A stretch of 64,000 bases of DNA from JACCZX01 sp963786295 (GCA_963786295.1 CAWAYV010000011.1:62001-126000); one strand, 5' to 3'. Positions 1 through 11,267 are shown, numbered from the stretch's first letter. The notes: generated by a model from the letters alone, not told the origin. Made by a program: numbers and translations.

Positions 1-1275
1 GTCGATGACAACGGGCGCGAGCGTGAGCGCCATAAAGTGCCGTACGGAGCGACGTTGCTGGCAGCTGATGGCAAGCAGGTGAAAGCTGGCACGCCACTCG
101 CCAGCTGGGATCCGTTGACGCGTCCGATCATCACCGAGTTCGCAGGGACGGTGAAGTTCGAGAACGTCGAAGAAGGTGTCACGGTGGCGAGGCAAATCGA
201 CGAAGTGACCGGACTTTCGACTCTGGTCGTTATCGATGCCAAGCGCCGTGGGCCGACGGCCGCCAAGGGTGTGCGACCGCAAGTGAAGCTTCTGAGTGAG
301 ATGGGCGACGAGGTCAAGATTCCGGGCACCGAACACTCGGTGACGATCAGCTTCCCGGTCGGCGCATTGATCGTCGTGCGCGATTCGCAGCAAGTCGGTG
401 TCGGCGAAGTGTTGGCTCGGATCCCGACTGAATCGCAGAAAACGCGTGACATCACCGGCGGCCTGCCGCGAGTGGCGGAGCTGTTCGAAGCGCGCTCGCC
501 GAAGGATGCCGGCATGCTGGCCGAGGTGACCGGAACGGTGACCTTTGGCAAGGAAACCAAGGGCAAGCAGCGCTTGATCATCACCGATCTCGAGGGTGCA
601 GAGCACGAATTCCTGATCTCGAAAGAGAAGCACATGCTCGTGCACGACGGTCAGGTGGTGAACAAGGGCGAGCTGATCGTCGATGGTGCCGCTGATCCGC
701 ACGACATCCTGCGCTTGCTCGGCGTCGATGCGCTCGCGCGCTACATCGTCGACGAAGTACAGGACGTCTATCGGTTGCAGGGTGTGAAGATCAACGACAA
801 GCACATCGAAGTGATCGTGCGGCAGATGCTGCGCCGCGTGCAGACGACCGATCCGGGTGATGCGCCGTTCATTACCGGCGAGCAAGTCGAGCGTTCCGAG
901 ATGTTGGACGAGAACGACAAGGCGATTGCCGCCGGCAAGCGCCCTGCGTTGTACGAGAACATTCTGCTCGGCATCACCAAGGCGTCGTTGTCGACCGACT
1001 CGTTCATCTCAGCGGCTTCTTTCCAGGAAACCACTCGGGTGCTGACCGAAGCGGCGATCATGGGCAAGAAGGACGACCTGCGTGGCCTGAAGGAAAACGT
1101 CATCGTCGGCCGTCTGATTCCGGCGGGAACCGGCATGGCGTTCCATCGAGCTCGCAAGGAGAAGGAAGCGGCTGATGCGCTCGAGCAAAAGCAGTTGGCC
1201 GAGATGGAACTGATGGCGACGGTTGAAGGCGAGGCGGAAACGGGAGCCGACGAGTCGGCCGAGGTTGCCGAATAG
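1..1275 (+). CDS. rpoC: RNA polymerase beta' subunit (C-terminal part, 5' truncated)
   Basis: This is the C-terminal ~424 residues of the beta' subunit of DNA-dependent RNA polymerase. The reading frame is open from base 1, so the gene starts outside the window. Seen directly: the RDITGGLPRVAELFEAR segment and the later QMLRRV and FISAASFQETTRVLTEAAI blocks, which are highly conserved near the beta' C terminus, and an acidic Glu/Ala-rich tail. By family knowledge this region contributes to the jaw and to binding of the omega subunit. It lies just upstream of rpsL, the usual rpoBC-rpsL order in proteobacteria. A strong promoter and hairpins follow its stop codon, so the str operon probably has its own promoter. 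Confidence 0.97.
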   Translation, partial: VDDNGRERERHKVPYGATLLAADGKQVKAGTPLASWDPLTRPIITEFAGTVKFENVEEGVTVARQIDEVTGLSTLVVIDAKRRGPTAAKGVRPQVKLLSEMGDEVKIPGTEHSVTISFPVGALIVVRDSQQVGVGEVLARIPTESQKTRDITGGLPRVAELFEARSPKDAGMLAEVTGTVTFGKETKGKQRLIITDLEGAEHEFLISKEKHMLVHDGQVVNKGELIVDGAADPHDILRLLGVDALARYIVDEVQDVYRLQGVKINDKHIEVIVRQMLRRVQTTDPGDAPFITGEQVERSEMLDENDKAIAAGKRPALYENILLGITKASLSTDSFISAASFQETTRVLTEAAIMGKKDDLRGLKENVIVGRLIPAGTGMAFHRARKEKEAADALEQKQLAEMELMATVEGEAETGADESAEVAE

Positions 1276-1288
1276 TCGTACCGTGAAG

Positions 1289-1312
1289 GGCGGCCGCCCG
1301 CCGGCGGCCGCC
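1289..1312 (+). terminator. GC-rich hairpin after rpoC
   Basis: A 9-bp perfect stem (1289-1297 with 1304-1312) has a 6-base loop and lies 14 bases after the rpoC stop. There is no U-tract directly after it, so it may be a partial terminator or an mRNA 3'-end protecting hairpin at the end of the rpoBC transcript rather than a classical intrinsic terminator. Confidence 0.45.
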
Positions 1313-1345
1313 TGTTGCAGGTGAATGGCGACTCCAGCGGTCGCC

Positions 1346-1375
1346 TTGACACTGCAGGCTGCCAATCGCGATAAT
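1346..1375 (+). promoter_or_regulatory. Sigma-70 type promoter for rpsL (str operon)
   Basis: A perfect -35 box TTGACA (1346-1351) is followed after 18 bases by GATAAT (1370-1375), five of six matches to the -10 consensus. Transcription would start near 1382, giving a leader of about 48 bases before the rpsL ATG at 1430. Its position between rpoC and rpsL fits an independent str-operon promoter. Confidence 0.75.
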
Positions 1376-1387
1376 CGCGGGCTTTTT

Positions 1388-1417
1388 TAGCGCCCAATTG
1401 GGCGCTATGCTTTTTTT
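1388..1417 (+). promoter_or_regulatory. Hairpin plus U-tract in the rpsL leader
   Basis: A perfect 8-bp stem (1388-1395 with 1400-1407, AATT loop) is followed by TGC and seven T residues (1411-1417), only 12 bases before the rpsL start. It has the form of an intrinsic terminator. It lies directly downstream of the predicted transcription start, so it could act as an attenuator or a leader structure. The T-tract abuts the only GGA that could serve as Shine-Dalgarno (1418-1420). Confidence 0.5.
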
Positions 1418-1429
1418 GGACTGAAACGC

Positions 1430-1807
1430 ATGCCAACCATTAATCAACTTGTTCGCAAGCCGCGTGAAAGCACACGCGTCAAGAGCAAGAGCCCGGCCCT
1501 AAGACTCAGCCCGCAGAAGCGCGGCGTGTGCACGCGTGTGTACACGACCACGCCGAAAAAGCCGAACTCCGCGCTGCGCAAGGTTGCCAAAGTGCGCCTG
1601 GTCAATGGCTATGAAGTGATCTCGTACATCGGTGGCGAAGGCCACAACCTGCAGGAGCACTCGGTCGTGCTGATTCGCGGGGGCCGTGTAAAAGATCTGC
1701 CGGGCGTGCGTTATCACATCGTGCGCGGGTCTTTGGATACGCAAGGCGTCAAAGACCGCAAGCAAAGCCGCTCGAAGTACGGCGCCAAGCGTCCGAAACC
1801 GGCGTAA
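1430..1807 (+). CDS. rpsL: 30S ribosomal protein S12
   Basis: S12 (125 aa) sits at the decoding centre of the 30S subunit and influences accuracy. It begins MPTINQLVRKPR and contains the near-invariant TTTPKKPNSALRKVAKVRL block, which includes the lysine linked by family knowledge to streptomycin resistance mutations, and the RGGRVKDLPGVRYH block. Length is typical. It is the first gene of the str operon (rpsL-rpsG-fusA-tuf) and lies downstream of a strong predicted promoter. The ATG at 1430 is chosen because the family N terminus begins exactly there. Confidence 0.98.
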   Translation: MPTINQLVRKPRESTRVKSKSPALRLSPQKRGVCTRVYTTTPKKPNSALRKVAKVRLVNGYEVISYIGGEGHNLQEHSVVLIRGGRVKDLPGVRYHIVRGSLDTQGVKDRKQSRSKYGAKRPKPA

Positions 1808-1816
1808 GTTTTTTGG

Positions 1817-1910
1817 TCGATCGTCCCCATATTGGGAGATCGAGTAAGTCGCGGTTCGTCAACAGGGAACCGCAGGTGTAGCGAAAGCTACCGTAGGTGG
1901 CGAAAGCCAC
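1817..1910 (+). promoter_or_regulatory. Four-hairpin structured spacer between rpsL and rpsG
   Basis: Four consecutive hairpins fill this spacer. H1 pairs 1817-1822 with 1838-1843 and 1824-1827 with 1834-1837, with one bulged G. H2 pairs 1851-1857 with 1867-1873 (7 bp, 9-base loop). H3 pairs 1878-1882 with 1887-1891 around a GAAA tetraloop. H4 pairs 1897-1901 with 1906-1910 around a second GAAA tetraloop. H3 and H4 are near-copies. In E. coli the rpsL-rpsG spacer is where S7 represses the str operon; whether this structure does the same is inference. Confidence 0.55.
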
Positions 1911-1938
1911 TGAACGACTGAAGAGAAAGAGGTGAGAA

Positions 1939-2409
1939 GTGCCGCGTCGTCGTGAAGTACCCAAGCGTGACATCCTGCCCGATCCTAAATTCAATTCGCA
2001 GGATCTGACCAAGTTCGTCAACGTGATCATGCTGGACGGCAAGAAAGCCGTCGCCGAGCGCATCGTTTACGGCGCTTTGACGCAGATCGAGACGAAGGGC
2101 GGCAAGAACGCGCTCGAAGTGTTTTCAGCCGCACTGTCCAACGTTCGGCCGATGGTCGAAGTGAAAAGCCGCCGGGTCGGCGGTGCGAACTACCAAGTAC
2201 CGGTGGAAGTGCGCCCAGTGCGCCGTATGGCGCTGGCGATGCGTTGGCTGCGCGAAGCCGCAAAAAAGCGCAGTGAAAAGTCGATGCCGCTTCGTCTGGC
2301 CGGCGAATTGATGGAAGCGGCCGAGGGCCGCGGCGGCGCGATGAAAAAGAAAGAGGAAGTGCATCGGATGGCGGAGGCGAATAAAGCCTTCGCACATTTC
2401 CGGTTTTGA
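1939..2409 (+). CDS. rpsG: 30S ribosomal protein S7
   Basis: S7 (156 aa) is a primary 16S rRNA binding protein that nucleates the 30S head. It starts with GTG at 1939, preceded by a good AGAGGTGA ribosome-binding site, and begins MPRRREVPKRDILPDPKF, matching the family. The FVNVIMLDGKK and EVHRMAEANKAFAHFRF blocks are conserved. It follows the hairpin-rich spacer described at 1817-1910, and in E. coli S7 is the autoregulator of this operon. Confidence 0.98.
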   Translation: MPRRREVPKRDILPDPKFNSQDLTKFVNVIMLDGKKAVAERIVYGALTQIETKGGKNALEVFSAALSNVRPMVEVKSRRVGGANYQVPVEVRPVRRMALAMRWLREAAKKRSEKSMPLRLAGELMEAAEGRGGAMKKKEEVHRMAEANKAFAHFRF

Positions 2410-2423
2410 CCGGAGGAATATAA

Positions 2424-2446
2424 GCCGGCCCGCTGCGCGGTCCGGC
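2424..2446 (+). promoter_or_regulatory. Hairpin in the rpsG-fusA spacer
   Basis: A 10-position stem with one mismatch (2424-2433 with 2437-2446, TGC loop) lies between the rpsG stop and the fusA ATG. No U-tract follows, so it is more likely an mRNA processing or regulatory structure than a terminator. Confidence 0.4.
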
Positions 2447-2473
2447 AACTTGAGGTTGTGTTGTTGAGTCGTT

Positions 2474-4579
<2,106 letters not shown>

Positions 4580-4614
4580 TAAATGTTCTTTAGGGAAGTT
4601 TGAGGAAATACGAA

Positions 4615-5807
<1,193 letters not shown>

Positions 5808-5863
5808 TGATCGGAACAAAACCATTTCGGCAGCGCAGCTGCCTCGCTCTTTGAAAGATAGCA

Positions 5864-6190
5864 ATGCAAAGCCAAAGAATCCGCATCCGCCTGAAAGCGT
5901 TCGACTACACGCTGATCGATCAGTCAGCGCTTGAGATCGTCGATACCGCAAAGCGCACCGGCGCCGTTGTGCGCGGCCCGGTTCCGTTGCCGACGCGCAT
6001 TCAGCGCTTTGACATTCTGCGCTCGCCGCACGTGAACAAAACGTCGCGCGATCAGATGGAAATGCGTACGCATCAGCGGTTAATGGACATCATCGATCCG
6101 ACCGACAAGACGGTCGACGCGCTGGCGAAGCTCGATCTGCCGGCGGGCGTCGATATCAAGATCAAGGTACAGCGGGTTGCAGCCGAGTAG
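5864..6190 (+). CDS. rpsJ: 30S ribosomal protein S10
   Basis: S10 (108 aa) belongs to the 30S head and, in other bacteria, also acts as NusE in antitermination. It begins MQSQRIRIRLKAFDY and contains GPVPLPTRIQRFDILRSPHVNK, a family signature. It is the first gene of the S10 operon. The ~56 bases between tuf and rpsJ hold no obvious terminator. Intact. Confidence 0.97.
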   Translation: MQSQRIRIRLKAFDYTLIDQSALEIVDTAKRTGAVVRGPVPLPTRIQRFDILRSPHVNKTSRDQMEMRTHQRLMDIIDPTDKTVDALAKLDLPAGVDIKIKVQRVAAE

Positions 6191-6220
6191 CAGCCCTGAG
6201 ATAAACTCACAGGCTTTTCG

Positions 6221-6252
6221 CGGTCCGGCCAACGTCGGTCGGACGCGGTTTT
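6221..6252 (+). promoter_or_regulatory. Terminator-like hairpin between rpsJ and rplC
   Basis: An 8-bp stem (6223-6230 with 6237-6244, one GU pair) can be extended by two pairs across a bulge and is followed by GGTTTTA (6247-6253). It resembles a weak intrinsic terminator inside the S10 operon. In E. coli, L4-mediated attenuation acts in the leader upstream of rpsJ; a similar role here is only a suggestion. Confidence 0.35.
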
Positions 6253-6295
6253 AGAAGTAGCTCCTGGCCAATCGAAGCTGGGAACGGAGAAAAGA

Positions 6296-6955
6296 ATGAG
6301 AGAAGCCTTAGGCCTTTTGGGCCGCAAGGTTGGCATGACGCGCATCTTTACCGACGACGGCGAGTCTGTCCCGGTAACAGTGCTCGACGTGTCGAACAAT
6401 CGTGTTGCGCAAGTGCGGACGCGCGAAGTCGACGGCTATTCTGCATTGCAGATTGCGCACGGTGCGCGCCGCTCCTCCCGAGTCATCAAGCCACAAGCGG
6501 GGCATTTTGCGAAGGCCGGGATCGAAGCGGGTTCGTCGCTAAAGGAATTTCGGCTTGGCGCGAAACAGGCCGACGAGTTCAAGGCCGGCTCTACGATCGG
6601 CATCGATGTTTTTTCGGTCGGACAGAAAGTCGACGTTACCGGTGTGACGATCGGCAAAGGCTTTGCGGGTGCGATCAAGCGCCATCACTTTTCGTCGAAC
6701 CGCGCGACACACGGCAATTCGGTTTCGACCAATGCGCCGGGCTCGATCGGCATGCGCCAGGATCCGGGCCGCGTGATGCCGGGCAAGCGCATGGCAGGCC
6801 ATCTGGGCGACAAGCAGCGCACGACGCAAAACCTCGTCGTTGCGCGCATCGACACCGAGCGCCAGTTGTTGTTGATTCGCGGCGCGGTGCCGGGGGCTGC
6901 TGGCGGCAAAGTAGTTGTGCGCCCGGCCGCCAAGGCCAAAGCGGTCAAGGCTTAG
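6296..6955 (+). CDS. rplC: 50S ribosomal protein L3
   Basis: L3 (219 aa) is an early-assembly 50S protein with a long loop that reaches the peptidyl transferase centre. It starts MREALGLLGRKVGMTRIF. The SIGMRQDPGRVMPGKRMAGHLG segment contains the glutamine that is methylated by PrmB in related bacteria (family knowledge). A GGAGAAAAG site precedes the ATG. Intact and of normal length. Confidence 0.97.
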   Translation: MREALGLLGRKVGMTRIFTDDGESVPVTVLDVSNNRVAQVRTREVDGYSALQIAHGARRSSRVIKPQAGHFAKAGIEAGSSLKEFRLGAKQADEFKAGSTIGIDVFSVGQKVDVTGVTIGKGFAGAIKRHHFSSNRATHGNSVSTNAPGSIGMRQDPGRVMPGKRMAGHLGDKQRTTQNLVVARIDTERQLLLIRGAVPGAAGGKVVVRPAAKAKAVKA

Positions 6956-6964
6956 GGAGGGCGC

Positions 6965-7585
6965 ATGGAATTGAAAATGCTAAACGCCCAGGGCCAGGAT
7001 GCGGGAACGATGTCAGCGCCGGAAACGGTGTTCGGCCGCGAGTACAACGAAGCGCTGGTGCATCAGATAGTCGTTGCGTATCAGGCCAACGCACGCCAGG
7101 GCACACGCGCGCAAAAGGACCGTACGACGGTCAAGCATTCGACGCGCAAGCCGTGGCGCCAAAAGGGCACCGGGCGCGCGCGTGCCGGTATGACTTCAAG
7201 CCCGATCTGGCGCGGCGGTGGCCGTACTTTTCCGAATTCGCCCGACGAGAACTTTTCGCACAAGGTCAACAAGAAGATGTATCGGGCGGGGATGACGTCG
7301 ATCTTGTCGCAGCTGGCACGCGATGACCGTATCGCCGTGGTCGACTCGCTGGCGGTCGACACGCCGAAGACGAAGCAGTTGGCCGACAAATTGAAGGCGA
7401 TGGGACTGCAGTCGGTGCTGATCATTACCGACGATGTTGATGAGAATTTGTATCTGGCGTCGCGCAACCTCAAACACGTGTTGATTGTCGAGCCACGTTA
7501 TGCCGACCCGTTGTCGCTGATTCACTATAAGAAAGTGATCGTGACGAAGCCGGCGATCTCCAAGCTCGAGGAGATGTGGGGATGA
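6965..7585 (+). CDS. rplD: 50S ribosomal protein L4
   Basis: L4 (206 aa) binds domain I of 23S rRNA and lines the peptide exit tunnel; in E. coli it autoregulates the S10 operon. The conserved loop KHSTRKPWRQKGTGRARAG is present near residues 58-76. The start ATG at 6965 follows a GGGAGGGC site. Its stop overlaps the ATG chosen for rplW (7582). Confidence 0.97.
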   Translation: MELKMLNAQGQDAGTMSAPETVFGREYNEALVHQIVVAYQANARQGTRAQKDRTTVKHSTRKPWRQKGTGRARAGMTSSPIWRGGGRTFPNSPDENFSHKVNKKMYRAGMTSILSQLARDDRIAVVDSLAVDTPKTKQLADKLKAMGLQSVLIITDDVDENLYLASRNLKHVLIVEPRYADPLSLIHYKKVIVTKPAISKLEEMWG

Positions 7586-7918
7586 ACGCAGCCAAGCAAC
7601 CCACTGTCGACGCCAAGCGCCAGAAACGATCGGCTATATGGCGTGCTGCTCGGGCCGGTGGTATCCGAGAAAAGCACGATGATCGGCGAGAAGCACGAGC
7701 AGGTCGCGTTTCGTGTGAAGCATGATGCGACCAAGACCGAGGTTAAGGCGGCGATAGAACTGCTGTTCAAGGTGCAGGTAGACCGCGTGTCGATCCTGAA
7801 TCAAAAAGGCAAGCGGAAGCGCTTCGGCCGCTTTGAGGGTCGGCGCGGCAACGTGCGCAAGGCGTATGTCCGGCTGAAACCCGGACAGGAAATCGACTTT
7901 GCGCAGGAAGTTAAGTAA
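7582..7918 (+). CDS. rplW: 50S ribosomal protein L23 (frameshifted near the start)
   Basis: L23 sits at the tunnel exit and docks trigger factor and SRP. The conserved body VLLGPVVSEKSTMIGEKHEQVAFRV runs from about 7643 to 7918, but that frame has no good start upstream. The ATG at 7582 overlaps the rplD stop and opens MNAAKQPTVDAKRQKR in the neighbouring frame. Removing one base near 7626-7633 joins the two into a 111-residue protein with a plausible DRLYGVLLGP junction. The indel position is uncertain by about 10 bases. A shorter product from the GTG at 7643 is the alternative but would lack the family N terminus. Confidence 0.85.
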
Positions 7919-7929
7919 AGGTCTATTGG

Positions 7930-8757
7930 ATGGCACTCGTCAAAGTTAAGCCTACTTCAGCCGGCCGGCGCGGGCTGGTCAAGGTCGTCAGCCCGCACTT
8001 GCACAAAGGCAAGCCGCTGGCGTCGCTGACCGAGGCGAAGATTCGCGGATCGGGCCGTAATAACTCGGGCCACATCACGGTTCGGCATAGAGGCGGCGGC
8101 CATAAGCAGACCTATCGCTTGATCGACTTCAAGCGCGACAAGGACGGCATCGGCGCGAAGGTCGAGCGGCTCGAATACGATCCGAACCGTTCCGCGCATA
8201 TCGCGTTGCTGGTGTACGCCGATGGCGAGCGCCGCTACATCATCGCGCCGAAGGGCGTCGCGGTGGGCGTGCAATTGATGAGCGGAAGCGAAGCGCCGAT
8301 TCGCGCCGGCAATACGTTGCCATTGCGTAATGTTCCGGTGGGCACGACGATACATTGCGTCGAGATGCTGCCGGGAAAGGGTGCGCAAATGGCGCGCGCC
8401 GCGGGCACTTCAGTACAGTTGCTGGCGCGCGAGGGCAGTTATGCGCAATTGCGCTTGCGGTCGGGTGAGATTCGCCGCGTATTGATCGATTGCCGCGCCA
8501 CGATCGGCGAAGTCGGCAACGAGGAAAACAGTCTGCGGCAGATCGGCAAGGCCGGTGCCATGCGCTGGCGCGGTGTGCGTCCTACCGTGCGTGGAGTTGC
8601 AATGAACCCGGTCGATCACCCGCACGGCGGTGGTGAAGGCCGTACGGGCACCAAGCGCGATCCGGTCAGCCCATGGGGCACGTTGACCAAGGGTTATCGC
8701 ACGCGCAAGAACAAGCGCACCGATTCGATGATCGTGCAGCGGCGCAATAGAAAGTAA
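7930..8757 (+). CDS. rplB: 50S ribosomal protein L2
   Basis: L2 (275 aa) is a core 50S protein needed for subunit association and peptidyl transferase activity. It begins MALVKVKPTSAGRRG. The motifs GRNNSGHITVRHRGGGHKQ and GVAMNPVDHPHGGGEG are present, the latter carrying the conserved histidine near the active centre. Intact; part of the S10 operon. Confidence 0.98.
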   Translation: MALVKVKPTSAGRRGLVKVVSPHLHKGKPLASLTEAKIRGSGRNNSGHITVRHRGGGHKQTYRLIDFKRDKDGIGAKVERLEYDPNRSAHIALLVYADGERRYIIAPKGVAVGVQLMSGSEAPIRAGNTLPLRNVPVGTTIHCVEMLPGKGAQMARAAGTSVQLLAREGSYAQLRLRSGEIRRVLIDCRATIGEVGNEENSLRQIGKAGAMRWRGVRPTVRGVAMNPVDHPHGGGEGRTGTKRDPVSPWGTLTKGYRTRKNKRTDSMIVQRRNRK

Positions 8758-8766
8758 GGAAACCGA

Positions 8767-9057
8767 ATGTCACGCTCATTGAAAAAGGGCCCGTTTGTCG
8801 ATGGGCACTTGTTGAAGAAGGTGGAAACGGCATCGGCTACGCGCGACAAGAAGCCGATCAAGACCTGGTCGCGCCGCTCGACGATCCTGCCGGAATTCAT
8901 CGGCCTGACGATCGCTGTTCACAACGGCAAGCAGCACGTGCCGGTTTATATCAACGAGAACATGGTCGGCCACAAGTTAGGCGAATTCGCGTTGACTCGT
9001 ACGTTCAAAGGCCATGCGGCGGACAAAAAAGCCGTCGTCGTCGCGAAGAAGCCATAG
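8767..9057 (+). CDS. rpsS: 30S ribosomal protein S19
   Basis: S19 (96 aa) forms part of the 30S head together with S13. It starts MSRSLKKGPFVDGHLLKKV and contains TWSRRSTILPEFIGLTIAVHNGK, both family signatures. A short AAGGAAACCG site precedes the ATG. Intact. Confidence 0.97.
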   Translation: MSRSLKKGPFVDGHLLKKVETASATRDKKPIKTWSRRSTILPEFIGLTIAVHNGKQHVPVYINENMVGHKLGEFALTRTFKGHAADKKAVVVAKKP

Positions 9058-9077
9058 GTAAGGTGAGTAAATAAGCG

Positions 9078-9434
9078 ATGGAAACCTCAGCATCGGTACG
9101 CGGGGTACGTTTGTCGGCCCAAAAAGGCAGGCTGGTGGCCGACCTGGTGCGCGGCAAGCCCGTCGACAAGGCGCTCAATATTCTGTCGTTTACGCAAAAG
9201 AAGGCAGCGGGACTGATCAAGAAGGCACTCGAGTCCGCGATAGCAAATGCCGAGCACAACGATGGCGCCGATATCGACGAACTGCGTGTTACCAGTATCT
9301 ATGTCGAACAAGGTCCGTCGTTGCGCCGCTTTGCTGCGCGCGCAAAGGGACGCGGTACTCGCATCACGAAAAAGACCTGCCACATATTTGTGACGGTCGG
9401 TGATGTCAAGCCAACGAGCAAACAGAAGAAGTAG
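9078..9434 (+). CDS. rplV: 50S ribosomal protein L22
   Basis: L22 (118 aa) lines the peptide exit tunnel with an extended beta-hairpin. The GVRLSAQKGRLVADLVRGKPV start region and the tip segment RFAARAKGRGTRITKKTCHI are visible. Length is slightly longer than the usual ~110 residues because of a short Lys-rich tail. Intact. Confidence 0.96.
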   Translation: METSASVRGVRLSAQKGRLVADLVRGKPVDKALNILSFTQKKAAGLIKKALESAIANAEHNDGADIDELRVTSIYVEQGPSLRRFAARAKGRGTRITKKTCHIFVTVGDVKPTSKQKK

Positions 9435-9440
9435 GTAACT

Positions 9441-10365
9441 ATGGGTCAGAAGATCAATCCCACCGGATTCCGGCTTCCCGTGACGCGTAACTGGGCGTCC
9501 CGCTGGTTCGCGACCGGGCCTGAGTTTCCGCGGATGCTCAGTGAGGACCTAAAGGTTCGCGAATTCTTGCGCAAGAAGCTGCGCAGTGCTTCGGTCGGAC
9601 GGATCGTGATCGAGCGGCCGGCGAAAAATGCACGCATTACGATTTACTCGGCGCGCCCGGGTGTCGTCATCGGCAAGAAGGGCGAGGACATCGAGTCGCT
9701 GAAGACCGCGCTGCAGAAAATGCTCGGCGTGCCCGTGCATGTCAACATTGAAGAGATTCGCAAGCCCGAGCTAGATGCGCAGTTGATTGCCGATTCGATC
9801 ACTCAGCAGCTCGAAAAACGCATCATGTTTCGCCGCGCGATGAAGCGCGCGATGCAAAACGCAATGCGCCTTGGGGCCCAAGGCATCAAGATCATGAGCG
9901 CGGGCCGCTTGAACGGCATCGAGATTGCACGCACCGAGTGGTATCGCGAAGGGCCGCGTGCCGCTGCACACGCTGCGCGCTGATATCGATTATGGTTTTT
10001 CGGAAGCGAAAACAACGTATGGCGTGATCGGCGTCAAGGTGTGGGTCTACAAAGGCGACACGCTCGGCCGCAACGAAGCGCCCGGCGCGGCCGATGCGGC
10101 ACCTCCGCCTGAACGTGAAGATCGCCGTCCGCGCCGGGATCGGCCTGCAAGCGATCGACCCGCGAGCGATCGACCTGCTGGTGATCGTCCGCCATCGAGA
10201 CCGCCAAGCAAGCGCGCGCGCAAGGCAGCGGATCCGACCAACGCCGCGGCGACACCAGTCGACGTGCCGAAGCCGGCTCCGTCGAAGCCGGTCATCAAGC
10301 GCGTCCGCAAAACTCCCGGCAAGGCGCCGGATGGCACCGGTGGCGGCGAAAAGGACGGAGCGTAG
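9441..10365 (+). CDS. rpsC: 30S ribosomal protein S3 (one-base frameshift; long repetitive tail)
   Basis: S3 binds mRNA at the entry channel with S4 and S5. It begins MGQKINPTGFRL and carries the KH-domain motif VVIGKKGEDIE. The first frame ends at 9983, just after TEWYREG. Reading GGGCC near 9951 with one G fewer restores RVPLHTLRADIDYGFSEAKTTYGVIGVKVWVYKGD and runs to 10365, giving 307 residues. The C-terminal ~85 residues are a low-complexity Arg/Pro/Ala tail with RPASD-RPASD-RPAGD-RPPS repeats, longer than the E. coli protein. Confidence 0.93.
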
Positions 10366-10368
10366 GAA

Positions 10369-10785
10369 ATGTTGCAACCCGCTCGACGTAAGTATCGCAA
10401 GGAGCAAAAAGGCCGCAACCGTGGCCTGGCGCTGCGCGGCGCGCATGTTTCCTTCGGCGAATTCGGCCTGAAGGTCACAGAGCGCGGCCGTTTGACGGCG
10501 CGTCAGATCGAAGCCGCTCGCCGTGCGATTAGTCGCCATATCAAGCGCGGCGGCCGGGTCTGGATTCGCGTGTTTCCAGACAAGCCAATTTCGCAGAAGC
10601 CCGCTGAGGTGCGAATGGGCAACGGCAAGGGCAATCCGGAATACTGGGTCGCGGAAGTTAAGCCGGGTAGCGTCGTGTACGAGCTTGACGGAGTGAACGA
10701 AATATTGGCGCGCGAAGCGTTTGCCTTGGCTGCGGCCAAGCTGCCGCTGAAGACCACGTTCGTCGTGCGCCAGCTTGGGCAATAG
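10369..10785 (+). CDS. rplP: 50S ribosomal protein L16
   Basis: L16 (138 aa) helps position tRNA near the A site. It begins MLQPARRKYRKEQKGRNRGLALRG and contains RPDKPISQKPAEVRMGNGKGNPEYWVA-like sequence (here VFPDKPISQKPAEVRMGNGKG), the family signature. Start follows an AGGAAATG context 3 bases after the rpsC stop, implying coupled translation. Intact. Confidence 0.97.
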   Translation: MLQPARRKYRKEQKGRNRGLALRGAHVSFGEFGLKVTERGRLTARQIEAARRAISRHIKRGGRVWIRVFPDKPISQKPAEVRMGNGKGNPEYWVAEVKPGSVVYELDGVNEILAREAFALAAAKLPLKTTFVVRQLGQ

Positions 10786-10794
10786 GGAATCCCG

Positions 10795-10989
10795 ATGAAG
10801 GTCAAAGAGATGCGCGAAAAGGATGCGGACGCGCTGCTGAAGGAACTGCAGGAGTTGCAGAAGGCGCATTTTTCGTTGCGCATGCAGCACGCGACGCAAC
10901 AGTTAAGCAATACGAGTCAGCTGCGTAGAACGCAGCGTGACATCGCGCGCGTACGGACCGTGCTTGCGCAGAAAGCTGCCGTCAAATGA
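10795..10989 (+). CDS. rpmC: 50S ribosomal protein L29
   Basis: L29 (64 aa) is a small helical protein near the tunnel exit beside L23. It starts MKVKEMREKDADALLKELQEL and ends in a helix with the conserved SQLRRTQRDIARVRTVL region. Its stop overlaps the rpsQ ATG (10986), so the two are translationally coupled. Confidence 0.95.
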   Translation: MKVKEMREKDADALLKELQELQKAHFSLRMQHATQQLSNTSQLRRTQRDIARVRTVLAQKAAVK

Positions 10990-11267
10990 TCACAGAGAAC
11001 GCCAAACAACAGAAGTCGCTGCAGCACACCCTGGTCGGCAAGGTCGTCAGCAACAAGATGACAAAAACTGTAACGGTGCTGGTCGAGCGGCGTCAAAAGC
11101 ATCCGATTTACGGCAAGTACATCGTTAAGTCGAACAAGTATCACGCGCACGATGAGACCGACGCAGTAAATGAGGGCGACGTCGTCGAAATTGCAGCCTC
11201 GCGACCCCTATCGCGTACCAAGACTTGGACGGTGAAACGGGTGGTCAAGGAAGCGGTCGTTATTTAG
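10986..11267 (+). CDS. rpsQ: 30S ribosomal protein S17
   Basis: S17 (93 aa) is an OB-fold primary 16S rRNA binding protein. The core LVGKVVSNKMTKTVTVLVERRQKHPIYGKY is diagnostic, as is SRTKTWTVKRVV at the end. The start ATG overlaps the rpmC stop by four bases. It is the last gene of the S10 operon and is followed by a terminator-like hairpin. Confidence 0.96.
   Translation: MITENAKQQKSLQHTLVGKVVSNKMTKTVTVLVERRQKHPIYGKYIVKSNKYHAHDETDAVNEGDVVEIAASRPLSRTKTWTVKRVVKEAVVI

Noticed and set aside
768..1436. 222-codon reverse-strand frame covering the rpoC end and the rpsL promoter
   Set aside because: It is the shadow of rpoC and runs over the promoter and terminator elements; no ribosome-binding site or family match.
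10140..10210. Short tandem DNA repeats considered as a CRISPR-like or mobile repeat
   Set aside because: The repeats are in frame and encode the RPASD-type tail of S3; they have no spacers.
9892..10899. 335-codon reverse-strand frame opposite rpsC-rplP-rpmC
   Set aside because: It overlaps three well-supported ribosomal genes and its translation is low complexity, as expected for a shadow frame.
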